The position numbers were made by a program, and so were the translations under genes. The notes under the pieces are model-generated. The model worked only from the letters and a program-made list of their open reading frames with translations. It was not told where the DNA came from and made no database searches. From NCBI GenBank assembly GCA_026545225.1, contig CM048846.1, forward strand, positions 36,405,501-36,469,500: 64,000 bases of DNA, in the 5' to 3' direction. Within the stretch, counting starts at the first letter, position 1. The number at the start of each line of letters is the position of its first letter. The DNA comes from Cornus controversa (taxonomy: Eukaryota; Streptophyta; Magnoliopsida; Cornales; Cornaceae). Of the stretch, positions 9,664 through 20,979 are shown one piece after another.

Positions 9664-11352
9664 GATGTACTAGGTCGTACAAATCCCTTATCCAACAATT
9701 CCTGCAATTGATCTTTCAACTCCATTAACTCTGTTGGTGCCATCCGATACGCTGCCATGGAGATAGGCGCGGTACCAGGAGCAAGATCAATGCTAAACAC
9801 AACATCTCTCATCGGAGGTAACTCTGTCAAGTCCTTCGGAAACACATCCACAAACTCTCTAACCACAAGTGAAAATCCTCCACTAGCCACAATCTCATCC
9901 TCTTCGGCTAACAAGCTAGCTAGGAAATATCCAACCCCCTTCCACACACCGGAACGAAGTAGAGATGGAACGTAGAAATCATCCCGCTCTCCCAAAAAAT
10001 AAAAGCAATCACCCTCGGGTGTGCACACTGTCACTCTCCTACGGAGACAATCAATCGTGGCTCTAAATGTAAATAGCCAATCTATGCCTAGAATGACATC
10101 GAAAGTGGTCATGTCTAGTAACACAAAGTCGAACACTAGTCGATGCCCAGCAACCTCGATCTCGCAAGATCGACACACTCTATCTAGGGTAACCCTACCC
10201 CCAACTGGTGTATCAATGGACAATGGTGACTCCAGTGATGACACCCGCAGCCCCAAGGCACAAGCAAATGCAACAGATATGAATGAATGTGATGCACCCG
10301 AATCTATCAACACCCTAGCCCACGAGCTAGAAACCAAGAAAATACCTCTGACCACTGACGGTCCTGGTACATCCTCTGCTGGAGCAAGCATGAACACACG
10401 ACCCCGTGACTGCTGCCCAGTCCCCTGTAACCCTGACTGCTGACTAGAAGCAGGCATGGGACCCCTCACTACTCGCGATCCCTGTATTGACTGTGCTGGC
10501 TGTGGTGGCGGTAATGCCCTGAAGCCAGACTGAACTGTAGTCGTCTGCCCAGCTCTCTGCTGAGTCCTTGTACCACTCTGTATCACCTGCCTCTGTGGGT
10601 AGTTAGCTTTCACATGTTTAGGTTGTTTACAAGAGAAACACACCCTCTGCCCCACTATCCCTATGGGCACTGGTGCCACTGTATGTCCCTGTGGGCACTC
10701 CCTGCTGAAATGGCCAATCTAATGGCAATTATAGCACACCACAGAAGATCGTGAAGATCCAGAAGGCAAGGCCAATGATGGTATCGGGCGAGCTTGTTGT
10801 TGCCCCTGGAAACCTGACTTGCCCTCCCTATTCCTCTTCTGTCCTTGACTACCCAAAAATGCCCCCGCATTCTTCGCTTGCTGTTTAGACTCCCATATCC
10901 TTTGGGTGTCTCTGTCAACCTCCTCAGCCAACAAGGCTCTGTCAACCACCTCACTGTAGGTCCTCAAATTCAAAATGGACACCCTCTTTCTGATAGAGGT
11001 TTTCAATCCTTTCACGAACTTTTTCACCTTTACCTCTTCATTACCTACCATCTCCGGGGCGAAGCGAGCCAAAGATGTAAATTTGGTCTCGTACCCCATC
11101 ACATCCAAGTCCCCTTGGACTATGTCTATGAACTCTTGCCTCATCCGGTCTTTCACCGAAGTCAGAAAGAACTTGTCAAAGAATAAACCCTTAAAGGTTT
11201 CCCAATCTATAGTCTCGGTATTGTGGACATTCCCGATGAATTGCCACCACCGATCAGCTTCTCCTTCTAAGTGAAGCGCCGCTTCTCCCACTTTCAAATC
11301 CTCATCGATTGCAAAAGCAACCATGAGTTTGTGAGTTTGGTCTATCCAACTC
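9664..11352 (-). pseudogene. gag-pol: E0 gag-protease-RT start, copy A
   Basis: On the minus strand this holds the Gag domain (11324 down to 10719), a stop codon at 10719-10721 inside the first zinc knuckle, then the second knuckle, a protease with intact DSGASHSFIS, and the linker to RT, ending at the E1 junction. E8 has a Gln codon (CAG) where this copy has TAG. The second knuckle reads CFSCKQPKHVKANY, so its last Cys is replaced by Tyr. Both defects are shared by copy B and predate the duplication. The frame from 10679 to 9664 is open and runs on by accident into the E1 LTR. Confidence 0.9.
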
Positions 11353-12788
11353 TGATAGGCGTTGAATGTTATGCATTCTAGCCTCTTAACTTATGTATTT
11401 TATTCTCTTAGTGATAGATTACTTTGTGATTTTACTTTATTTTAGTGTTTTCTGTATTTTCAGGACCTTAATGATTATTTCAGTGAAAACCAAGCTTTTG
11501 GGTTTTTAAAGAAGACATCCAAGATGGTGAGATGAAGCCTACATCAAGGAGATTCACTCAACCATTTATTTCAATTCAAATCAGCCCAAGAAAGAGGTCC
11601 AAGAGAATTACAGCTGCTTAAGAAGGTTTCGGGCCTGAAGCCCAAATCTGCGCATAACACAATCTTAATCCCGTTTTGATTCTGCACACTTTTGTATTTC
11701 ACGAAAATTCTATAAATCGGACTTCTAGTGGGTCAAAAGTTGGGCCGAAGTCAGCAGGAAAAACCCACCTGATTAGTGCTGCGGGAAACCCTAATTTATT
11801 CCGAATTGGATTAGGACTTTGGTGTATTCTCTTGGGGAATAAAGTGAAGACTTGGATGCTGAATGAAGGGGGGATTGGAGAGAGAGAGAACAGAGCTTGG
11901 AGAGTCTGAGAAGAGAATAGAAACATATTCGCAGAGCCATTGGAGAACAAAGTCATACGCGTAATTCAGAAAGATGATGTCTTCTTCCTCAACAGTTGAA
12001 GCTTCTTCTTCTACCATGAGCGGCTAGTTCATCCACTAGGATTTTGATGTAGCCCTAACAAATCATCAATGGTTTGATTATTTTAATTATTGGGGACCTT
12101 TATATACATGCATAGATTGTGTAATTCAGAGGATTCTTATTATAGAATTGAGCAATAAAAGTCTTGTAAATTCAATCTCAATGATTTCTTATCTTGTCTT
12201 AGATATTTAGTTGTTGTTATTGAACTCAATCTCTCTTGTTTTCTGTGATCATGAGAGAGATTATTACACAATGGTAATCACTGAATATATTGTTATGAGC
12301 TTTGATGGATTATGCCTAGAGAAGATGAACCATACTGCACCCTAGATTAGAGTAGTTAGGCAGATGGCCCATGCCAATCGAAGATAGTCCATGGCTTAGC
12401 CTTAATCATATGTTATCTTCTTGACGGATGAAGGTGAGCTTGTAGCCACCGACACCACTTATGCATGATGTAATTCCCCTATAGTTGATTCAATTGACCA
12501 TTGATTGTGGAGTTAGTGGTGAAGTCAAACACCCTAGGTTTCTCTCCTATTATCTTCACTATCTTGTTACTTTGATTTATTTTATTTTATCTTTTTAATT
12601 AGTTTAAAAATCGGAATTCTTTTCTTCTAAATTTAATTAGAATTAATTCCGTATTCCAACTCATCAGACCATAATCCCTGAGGTACGATACCCCTTTCGA
12701 TAGCCCTATTATGCAAGGAATTCGTTCTATTGCGAAGTGTGGAAATTTTTAATTGATATATTTTTGAGTCACACTCACACACGAATCA
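11353..12788 (+). repeat. Hybrid LTR between the two duplicated units
   Basis: This full-length LTR has no element of its own. Its left flank CCAACTC is the E2 insertion site and its right flank GATGTACTAGG is the E1 insertion site. At six or so sites in its first 720 bp it agrees with the E2 5' LTR against the E1 3' LTR (for example TTCCGAATTGG rather than TTCCTAATTGG). It is not a normal solo LTR, because the flanks do not form a target duplication. Confidence 0.9.
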
Positions 12789-14477
12789 GATGTACTAGGT
12801 CGTACAAATCCCTTATCCAACAATTCCTGCAATTGATCTTTCAACTCCATTAACTCTGTTGGTGCCATCCGATACGCTGCCATGGAGATAGGCGCGGTAC
12901 CAGGAGCAAGATCAATGCTAAACACAACATCTCTCATCGGAGGTAACTCTGTCAAGTCCTTCGGAAACACATCCACAAACTCTCTAACCACAAGTGAAAA
13001 TCCTCCACTAGCCACAATCTCATCCTCTTCGGCTAACAAGCTAGCTAGGAAATATCCAACCCCGTTCCACACACCGGAACGAAGTAGAGATGGAATGTAG
13101 AAATCATCCCGCTCTCCCAAAAAATAAAAGCAATCACCCTCGGGTGTTCACACTGTCACTCTCCTACGGAGACAATCAATCGTGGCTCTAAATGTAGATA
13201 GCCAATCTATGCCTAGAATGACATCGAAAGTGGTCATGTCTAGTAACACAAAGTCGAACACTAGTCGACGCCCAGCAACCTCGATCTCGCAAGATCGACA
13301 CACTCTATCTAGGGTAACCCTACCCCCAACTGGTGTATCAATGGACAATGGTGACTCCAGTGATGACACCCGCAGCCCCAAGGCAAAAGCAAATGCAACA
13401 GATATGAATGAATGTGATGCACCCGAATCTATCAACACCCTAGCCCACGAGCTAGAAACCAAGAAAATACCTCTGACCACTGACGGTCCTGGTACATCCT
13501 CTGCTGGAGCAAGCATGAACACACGGCCCCGTGACTGCTGCCCAGTCCCCTGTAACCCTGACTGCTGACTAGAAGCAGGCATGGGACCCCTCACTACTCG
13601 CCATCCCTGTATTGACTGTGCTGGCTGTGGTGGCGGTAATGCCCTGAAGCCAGACTGAACTGTAGTCGTCTGCCCAGCTCTCTGCTGAGTCCTTGTACCA
13701 CTCTGTATCACCTGCCTCTGTGGGTAGTTAGCTTTCACATGTTTAGGTTGTTTACAAGAGAAACACACCCTCTGCCCCACTATCCCTGTTGGCACTGGTG
13801 CCACTGTATGTCCCTGTGGGCACTCCCTGCTGAAATGGCCAATCTAATGGCAATTATAGCACACCACAGAAGATCGTGAAGATCCAGAAGGCAAGGCCAA
13901 TGATGGTATCGGGCGAGCTTGTTGTTGCCCCTGGAAACCTGACTTGCCCTCCCTATTCCTCTTCTGTCCTTGACTACCCAAAAATGCCCCCGCATTCTTC
14001 GCTTGCTGTTTAGACTCCCATATCCTTTGGGTGTCTCTGTCAACCTCCTCAGCCAACAAGGCTCTGTCAACCACCTCACTGTAGGTCCTCAAATTCAAAA
14101 TGGACACCCTCTTTCTGATAGAGGTTTTCAATCCTTTCACGAACTTTTTCACCTTTACCTCTTCATTACCTACCATCTCCGGGGCGAAGCGAGCCAAAGA
14201 TGTAAATTTGGTCTCGTACCCCATCACACCCAAGTCCCCTTGGACTAAGTCTATGAACTCTTGCCTCATCCGGTCTTTCACCGAAGTCAGAAAGAACTTG
14301 TCAAAGAATAAACCCTTAAAGGTTTCCCAATCTATAGTCTCGGTATTGTGGACATTCCCGATGAATTGCCACCACCAATCAGCTTCTCCTTCTAAGTGAA
14401 GCGCCGCTACTCCCACTTTCAAATCCTCATCGATTGCAAAAGCAACCATGAGTTTGTGAGTTTGGTTTATCCAACTC
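12789..14477 (-). pseudogene. gag-pol: E0 gag-protease-RT start, copy B
   Basis: Nearly identical to copy A. Gag is open from 14449 to 13844 and shares the stop at 13844-13846. The protease frame (13804 down) has an extra stop at 13148-13150 where copy A has a Cys codon. The linker to RT follows to 12789. The TSD of E2 (AACTC, 14473-14477) ends this copy. It encodes no usable protein. Confidence 0.9.
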
Positions 14478-15388
14478 TGATAGGCGTTGAATGTTACGCA
14501 TTCTAGCCTCTTAACTTATGTATTTTATTCTCTTAGTGATAGATTATTTTGTGATTTTACTTTATTTTAGTGTTTTCTGTATTTTCAGGACCTTAATGAT
14601 TATTTCAGTTAAAACCAAGCGTTTAGGTTTTTAAAGAAGACAACCAAGATGGTGAGATGAAGCCTACATCAAGGAGATTCACTCAACCATTTATTTCAAT
14701 TCAAATCAGCCCAAGAAAGAGGTCCAAGAGAATTACAGCTGCTTAAGAAGGTTTCGGGCCTGAAGCCCAAATCTGCGCATAATACAATCTTAATCCCGTT
14801 TTGATTCTGCACACTTTTGTATTTCACGAAAATTCTATAAATCGGACTTCTAGTGGGTCAAAAGTTGGGCCGAAGTCAGCAGGAAAAACCCACCTGATTA
14901 GTGCTGCGGGAAACCCTAATTTATTCCGAATTGGATTAGGACTTTGGTGTATTCTCTTGGGGAATAAAGTGAAGACTTGGATGCTGAATGAAGGGGGGAT
15001 TGGAGAGAGAGAGAACAGAGCTTGGAGAGTCTGAGAAGAGAATAGAAACATATTCGCAGAGCCATTGGAGAACAAAGTCATACGCGTAATTCAGAAAGAT
15101 GATGTCTTATTCCTCAACAGTTGAAGCTTCTTCTTCTACCATGAGCGGCTAGTTCATCCACTAGGGTTTTGATGTAGCCCTAACAAATCATCAATGGTTT
15201 GATTATTTTAATTATTGGGGACCTTTATATACATGCATAGATTGTGTAATTCAGAGGATTCTTATTATAGAATTGAGCAATAAAAGTCTTGTAAATTCAC
15301 TCTCAACGATTTCTTATCTTGTCTTAGATATTTAGTTGTTGTTATTGAACTCAATCTCTCTTGTTTTCTGTGATCATGAGAGAGATTA
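14478..15388 (+). repeat. E2 5' LTR, 3'-truncated
   Basis: The first 911 bp of the LTR are fused to the T-rich leader of the element. Compared with the LTR at 11353 and the leader of E1, about 524 bp of LTR end and 92 bp of leader, including the primer binding site, are gone. Both deletion ends share TTAT. E2 therefore could not be copied after this loss. The leader from 15389 to 15442 has no gene. Confidence 0.88.
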
Positions 15389-15442
15389 TATTTTATTTTT
15401 AATTTTGTTTTTGTTTTCTTTTCAGGTGCTTTTGGCTAATAT

Positions 15443-17655
15443 ATGCAAGGTCGTCGTTCTGTGGCTGATCCTTTGATACCTCTTGATCCTGAACCTGAAC
15501 GTAATCTTAGACAACAGAGGAACATCCCTGTTGATACAATTGTGCAAGAGGAAGAATTAATTGAAGACGTGGCAGAAGAGAGGAATAATAACCTTGTTCC
15601 TAATGCTGATGGAGAAAGAGCTAGATTGCTGAGGGACTACTATGTTCCTGAGACATATACCTCACCAGCAGGTTTTCAATTGCCTAATGTCACAACACAG
15701 AATTATGAGATCAAGTCCAGCATTATTCAGATGCTACCATCTTATTTTGGACTGACTCAAGAAGACCCTTACAAGCATCTGGATGACTTCATTGAAGTGT
15801 GCTCAACTACAAAAATTCACAACTTCTCTGAAGATGCTTTCAGAATGAGACTTTTTCCATTCTCTCTGAAAGACCAAGCAATGTATTGGTTCAACTCTCT
15901 ACCGGCTGGTTCTATCACGACTTGGACTCAGATGCAACATGAGTTTCTCAAGAAGTATTTTTTGATAGGGAAGACCAATCAGTTCAGACGTGCTATCACT
16001 GGTTTCTCCCAACATCAGGGGAACAATTTTATGAGACATGGGAAAGATTCAAGGACCTTCTTAGGAAGTGTCCCCATCATCAAGTTCCTAAGTGGCAACT
16101 AGTGCAGAGTTTTCATGAAGGGCTGACAGAAGCCAACAGACAGATGGTTGATGCGTCATGTGGAGGTACTTTTATGTTGAAGAGTGAAAAAGAGGCATGG
16201 ACCTTATTTGAAAATCTTAGTGACAACTCTCTACAATATGTATCCTCTACTCGTTCTAGCAGACCTGCCACTACAAGGAAGACTGATGGGATTTTTGAGG
16301 TTGGTGCTTCAGAAGCTATGCCAACTGATATTGATTTAATTGCACAGAAGGTGGCAGCAATTATGGCTGCTAATCAAACTCCTTCTGCTTCAAATTCTTC
16401 ATTGCTAGGCCCTTGTGAATTTTGCTCTAGTCCTATGCATAATGTGAGCAATTGTCCTTCGGTGGGGCAATTTTCTGATATTCAACATGAGCAAGTTCAA
16501 GCTACTTTCACTGGACCAATGAATCCTCCATGAGGTAATACTTACAATCCCACATGGAGGAATCATCCTGGTTTTTCTTACAGTAACCAAGGGGCAGCAA
16601 TGCAACCATCATATCAACCTAGGACTTTTGTGCCTCAACAACAATATCAAACACAAAGTCTTATGGCCCAAAGAATTTCTGCTATTGAAGACAAGCTGAC
16701 TCTTATCTTGTCTAAATTTGACAAGCTTGATTCTCTTATAGAGACAGTGCAAGCTACTGTAGCAACAGTACAATCTATAGTTCAGCTAGTGCACTCGCAT
16801 TCTCAATCCATTGCCAAACTGGAATCTCAGTTTGGACAGCTTGCTACTTCATTATGCAGAAGAGAAGAAGGGAAGCTCCCTAGTCAACCAATTGCTAATC
16901 CAAGAGGGATGCAAGCTTCCACAAGTAACCCACACCATGAGCAAGTTCAAGCCATTACCACTTTGAGAAGTGGGAAAGTAATTGACAATAAGGTGGGTGA
17001 GAAGAAAGAAGAAGAAAAAGTGACCACAAGTCCAAGTGCTGAAATTCCTTATGAGCCCAAGGCTCCTTTCCCACAACGTTTCCTAGAAGCATCTAAATTG
17101 GGAAAGCAAGGGGACAAGCTGCATGACATGATGGAGGTATTTCGCCAAGTGAAGATTAATTTGCCACTCCTTGATGCCAAGCAAATTCCTCCTTATGCAA
17201 AATTTTTGAAGGACTTGTGCACTCAGAAAAGGCATTCTAAAAGCCATGTGCCAAATAAAGTGATGCTGCCACAACAAGTAAGTTCAATAATTCAGCAGTG
17301 TACTCCTCCCAAGTACAAAGATCCTGGTGCTCCAACTATCTCATGCATTATTGGGGAGCACCATGTGGATAAAACTCTTCTTGATTTGGGTGCAAGTGTG
17401 AATTTGCTACCCTATTCAGTCTACTTACAATTGGGCTTGGGAGAATTGAAGCCTACCTCGGTGGTATTATAATTTGTAGATAGATCAACAAAGCAACCCC
17501 GAGGAATCATAGAAGATGTGCTCATTAAAGTGGACAAGTTCTACTTTCCTGTTGACTTCATTGTACTTGACACTGAGCCGGTTCACAATCCAAAGAGGCA
17601 CATTCCAGTCGTCCTTGGTCGACCTTTCTTAGCTACAGATGATGCTTGCATAAAT
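15443..17655 (+). pseudogene. gag-pol: E2 Gag-protease, frameshift and two stops
   Basis: The Gag domain is open from 15443 to a 1-base loss near 16018-16020, after which the frame shifts. It continues from 16102 with stops at 16531-16533 (CGA to TGA) and 17470-17472 (CAA to TAA) relative to E1. It carries the CCHC knuckle (about 16416-16457) and a protease with catalytic Asp at 17383-17385 in DLGAS. The E3 insertion cuts the protease-RT junction at 17655, with the target bases TAAAT (17651-17655) repeated at 28875-28879. On the far side, reading resumes in the same frame at 28880, so E3 entered without other damage. Confidence 0.87.
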
Positions 17656-18021
17656 TGTAAGGACCGGAATTATTTTGACTGGTTCCGGATGAATTTTGAC
17701 CGGATTTATTTTTTTGAATGAATTAAATTCGGAAAGATGTGGATATATATATAGATTGGACGGAGGATGCATATATAGATATATATATATATGGAAATAT
17801 ATATATTTATGTGGGATATATTTATATTAAATTATAAATATATTTATTGAGTACATGCATTATTATATATACACATAAAAGTGTGTATATGTGTGAGCTT
17901 ATATGCAATTATGAAGGAGTGTGGGTGCACATGCAAGATTACAAGTATATGTGCATATGTTATGTATATATATATAATATATATATATATATTTGTGTGT
18001 GGAGGAGAATAAGAAAAAAAT

Positions 18022-18900
18022 GTGTGGTGTATATTTGAGAGAAGCTTCAGCCGAGAAAAGAGAAAAGAAGAAAAGAGGAAAGAAAGAAAAGGAAAAAGAA
18101 AAGAAAAGGAAAAGAAGAAAAGAAAGAGAGAAAAGGTGAGATCGGGAGAGAGAGATCGGGGGAGACCGAGGGAAGCCGAAGGAGAGAGAGGGAGAGCCGA
18201 TCCCGGCGCCGGCGATGGCAGCGGCTGCCGGCTGTTCGCGGTGGCTGAAGCGGCTGTTCTCAGTGGTGATCCTCGGCTGGAACGGTGAGGACTGTGTGGG
18301 TTCTCACGGCTATTTTTTTTCAGTTGGTTCCGGCGACGGCGGCTTGCGGTGGTTGCAGGTGGGTTTGGTGGTGCGAGCTGCCTGGTTCGCGGCTTCGGTT
18401 GAGTGGGTTGGGCTTCGGTTGCTCACGGTGGGTCTGGACTTTCACGGCTGTTTGGACAGCTTATCGGGGTGGCTCACGACGGCAGTGGATGGTTCTCTTG
18501 GCCGTAATTGCTGGGGATTTTGGGTGGTGTTTGGCTCGGGTGTAGCGGTGTTCGATGGTGGATGATTGGGTTGAGTCGTGGGTTGCTTGCTGCCACGGTT
18601 TTAGCTGGCCATTCTAGGTGGATTGAATGGTGGTTCATGACTGGGCAGTGGGCTGTGGAGGTGAGTCGCAGCTATGGCGGACAGCCATGGTGGCTACAGG
18701 GCTGTTGAGCCTTCGACTTCATAGCAGATGGGTCTTCTCGGTGATGGTAGTTCCATGGGAACTCGGCAGTGGTGGCGGCTGGGTATTGTGGTACATGGGC
18801 TGCCGTGAGGATGGTCCTTGGTGGGTCTTTGTGGGCATGGTTTGAGACAGCGATGCTCACGATTTGGGGGCATACATGGACTGTGGATGGGCTGTTTAGC
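18022..18900 (+). other. Purine-rich then GC-rich block in the E3 LTR
   Basis: Following TA-rich DNA, about 150 bp of almost pure A/G leads into a GC-rich part that holds overlapping open frames of 60-116 codons (for example 18215-18565). These frames are also open in the second LTR, but two recent identical LTRs prove nothing about selection. The Trp/Gly/Val-rich translations look like chance readings of G-rich DNA. A transcript leader or captured host DNA are both possible. The copy in the other LTR is at 24946-25824. Confidence 0.5.
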
Positions 18901-20052
18901 TGGGTGTTTGGATTGTTGGTCTTGGAGTACTTGGTTTGGTAGTGTTGCCTAATTGAATTGGGAATTGAAGATCAGTCCATAGATTTTGGAATAGGTTTAA
19001 AAATGGTGATTAGGCTTATTGGGCCAGCTGGGCTTGAGGCTAGAAATGGGCTGATTTTGGTCGGGCCAATGACTGAAATTAGAGTTTTAATTGAGCTGCC
19101 CATCCACGTGAATTTGGCCATGGTGGTTTCAGTTAGCCTTTGGTGGTAGTTTGACTCTGTTGTGGATGTGTTTTCGGTAGTGGGTTCAGACGATTATATG
19201 AGACTGTTTGGACCTTCACTGTTGATGATGCGGGTTGAGACATCGTGGATTGAGAGGTTTGGGCTTGACACGGGACTTGACCGAGCAAGGAAATGGACAG
19301 CTTGGCAGGCACGGACCGGTTGAGAGCTGGACCTAAGGCAAGTTGATTCTTGCCTCTATCTCTTACGTACATTTTATTTATGTTGAGTAATTTACATATG
19401 TTATTAATTTGATCATATGTGATATGTGTATATACATGTATATATAGGTGCTTATATATATGTGGGTATAGGTGGATGTTGTACATACATGGGATATGGG
19501 AGGACATATATATGTGTGTGTATATATCTATGTATGTGCGGGTTTGGGAAGCGATAACATGTTAGATTAATCGCCTGATTGCATTGTGATATGCATGTAC
19601 GTATAGATTAAAGTCTATGTAAAGCATGCTAAATAATACTTGTTTAGCTCTGTGTTGTCTTGTATGCATATGTGGTTCTTATGCATGGTGTTCAGGAAGT
19701 ATATATATGTATGTGATTATATATACGTACGGTTGCAGTGGTATAAATGCATACTAAGTTGAATATAACTTTTGGCGAGCATTTGAAAAGCATGAAATGT
19801 GCTAAGTGTTTTATATGTTCTTGATACATATGTGGGTGATGTAATATATATATGTGTATATGTATACTGTGACTGGAATGCATGTTAGCTACTTGTAATG
19901 AATACATGCATTGAATGAGAGCATGACTATATTTATGCTAGTGTAAGTGCATATGTGATTTATATGCATGATTTGACATGTACGTGTTTACATGTAGGGT
20001 TACGTGAATGAAATGCATGCTATCTGTTTATAGAAAATGTATGCATTGGTTA

Positions 20053-20231
20053 TAGCATGATAAAAATATGCTAAGTTGGGATTGTTTGCATATGTAAGGT
20101 GTTATGCAAGTATTTGGACATATATGTGTTTATATGTGGGAATGTGAATGTGAGATGCGTGCTAGCTTCATATATATATATATATATATATTGAATGTAT
20201 GCATTGGTCCTAGCATGATAAAAACGTGCTA
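20053..20231 (+). repeat. Imperfect ~160-bp repeats with TAGCAT hairpins in the E3 LTR
   Basis: Two neighbouring units carry ATGCATTGG...TAGCATGATAAAAA...TGCTAAGTTG. TAGCAT pairs with ATGCTA (20053-20073) or with GTGCTA through a U-G pair (20211-20231), each with a 9-nt loop. An older unit lies at 19920-19939. E8 has the same hairpin with a 9-nt loop at 57768-57788. The second E3 LTR repeats the set about 6,920 bp downstream. Confidence 0.7.
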
Positions 20232-20576
20232 AGTTGAAGTTGTTGCATATATGAGGTGTTATGCAAGTTTGTGAACATGTATGTGCTATATGTGTTGGAA
20301 TGTGATGAAAAGTATGCCAAATGCTTCTTTTTAGTATTCATAGGCATGGGTTGACGCATGAAAATATCATGTTATGTATATGTGCATCCATATTGCATAT
20401 ATAGGAGGGAAATGACACATACGTGGTTATGTGTGGGTCTATGTAGAGGGGAATGCATGCTATGTATTTATATACTAGCTGGTGCATTGGGATAGCATAA
20501 AATAGAATGCTTAGTTACGTATACATCCATATTGCATATATGGGAGGTTGCGGGAAAATTAACGCAAAAAGAGGTG

Positions 20577-20979
20577 CACGGGACTTCGGAGTGGTCCAAC
20601 CGTGTCACGAGAAGTGGTATAATTATCCACACGTATGGCCCTCGGAGTGGACCCGCCATACGAAGGCTTTATGCCTAGAATCGGAGTGTGTCCAACATTA
20701 GTGAGTTTCAGAGCTGCCCCCTCACAATTTGGCAAACCAATATATTGCCATCGGAATATGTCCAACAAGTATGGCCCTCGGAGTGGACCCGCCATGCACA
20801 GGCCTAAAGCCTGGAATTCGGAGTATGTCCAATGAATGTGAGCCTCGGAGCTGTCCCCTCACATAACGGTAATCCTATACATTGCCAGAGTAGGATGACC
20901 TTTCGGAGTGGTCCAGGTCATAGGATGGTTATCGGAGTTGTCCTAGGTCACATGATCCTCGGAGCGGGTTAATCATGTG
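20577..20979 (+). repeat. CGGAG hairpin array, E3 5' LTR
   Basis: About a dozen CGGAG-type motifs occur in 400 bp. Six sit in 15-nt loops closed by different but matching stems: 20632-20662 (8 bp), 20701-20725 (5 bp), 20769-20797 (7 bp with one G-U), 20836-20864 (7 bp), 20895-20921 (6 bp) and 20949-20979 (8 bp). A seventh (20577-20604) has a 5-bp stem and a longer loop. Small hairpins without CGGAG (20664-20676, 20731-20749, 20799-20813) lie between them. It resembles no feature I know by name. Confidence 0.85.

Larger units (their letters stand above)
8228..14477. repeat. Tandem duplication, two units of 3,125 bp (LTR plus E0 gag-protease segment)
   Basis: Unit 1 is 8228-11352 and unit 2 is 11353-14477; corresponding points are always 3,125 bp apart. 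Each unit is one plus-strand LTR followed by the same 1,689-bp minus-strand E0 segment. The middle LTR has the left flank of E2 and the right flank of E1. This is the product expected from unequal crossing-over between the 3' LTR of E1 and the 5' LTR of E2. Confidence 0.92.

Noticed and set aside
10021..10443. Plus-strand ORF of 140 codons opposite the E0 protease (also 13182 and the reverse of 61196)
   Set aside because: Antisense shadow of a clear gag-protease reading frame.
11353..12788. Solo LTR from ordinary intra-element recombination
   Set aside because: Flanks are CCAACTC and GATGT, which are not a target duplication but the two insertion sites of E2 and E1; the tandem-exchange model explains them.
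18215..18565. 116-codon ORF (start MAAAAGCSRW) in the E3 LTR, present in both LTRs
   Set aside because: The two LTRs are recent copies, so shared openness is expected. The translation is Trp/Gly/Val-rich with overlapping alternative frames, as in G-rich non-coding DNA.
20170..20192. TA microsatellites in E3 (also 17780-17840 and 24885-24917) as separate features
   Set aside because: Simple AT repeats within an AT-rich LTR; they differ in length between LTRs as expected from slippage.
20577..20979. CRISPR-like reading of the regularly recurring CGGAG motifs
   Set aside because: The repeat is only about 6-15 bases, spacing is irregular, arms are hairpins, and the context is a plant LTR.
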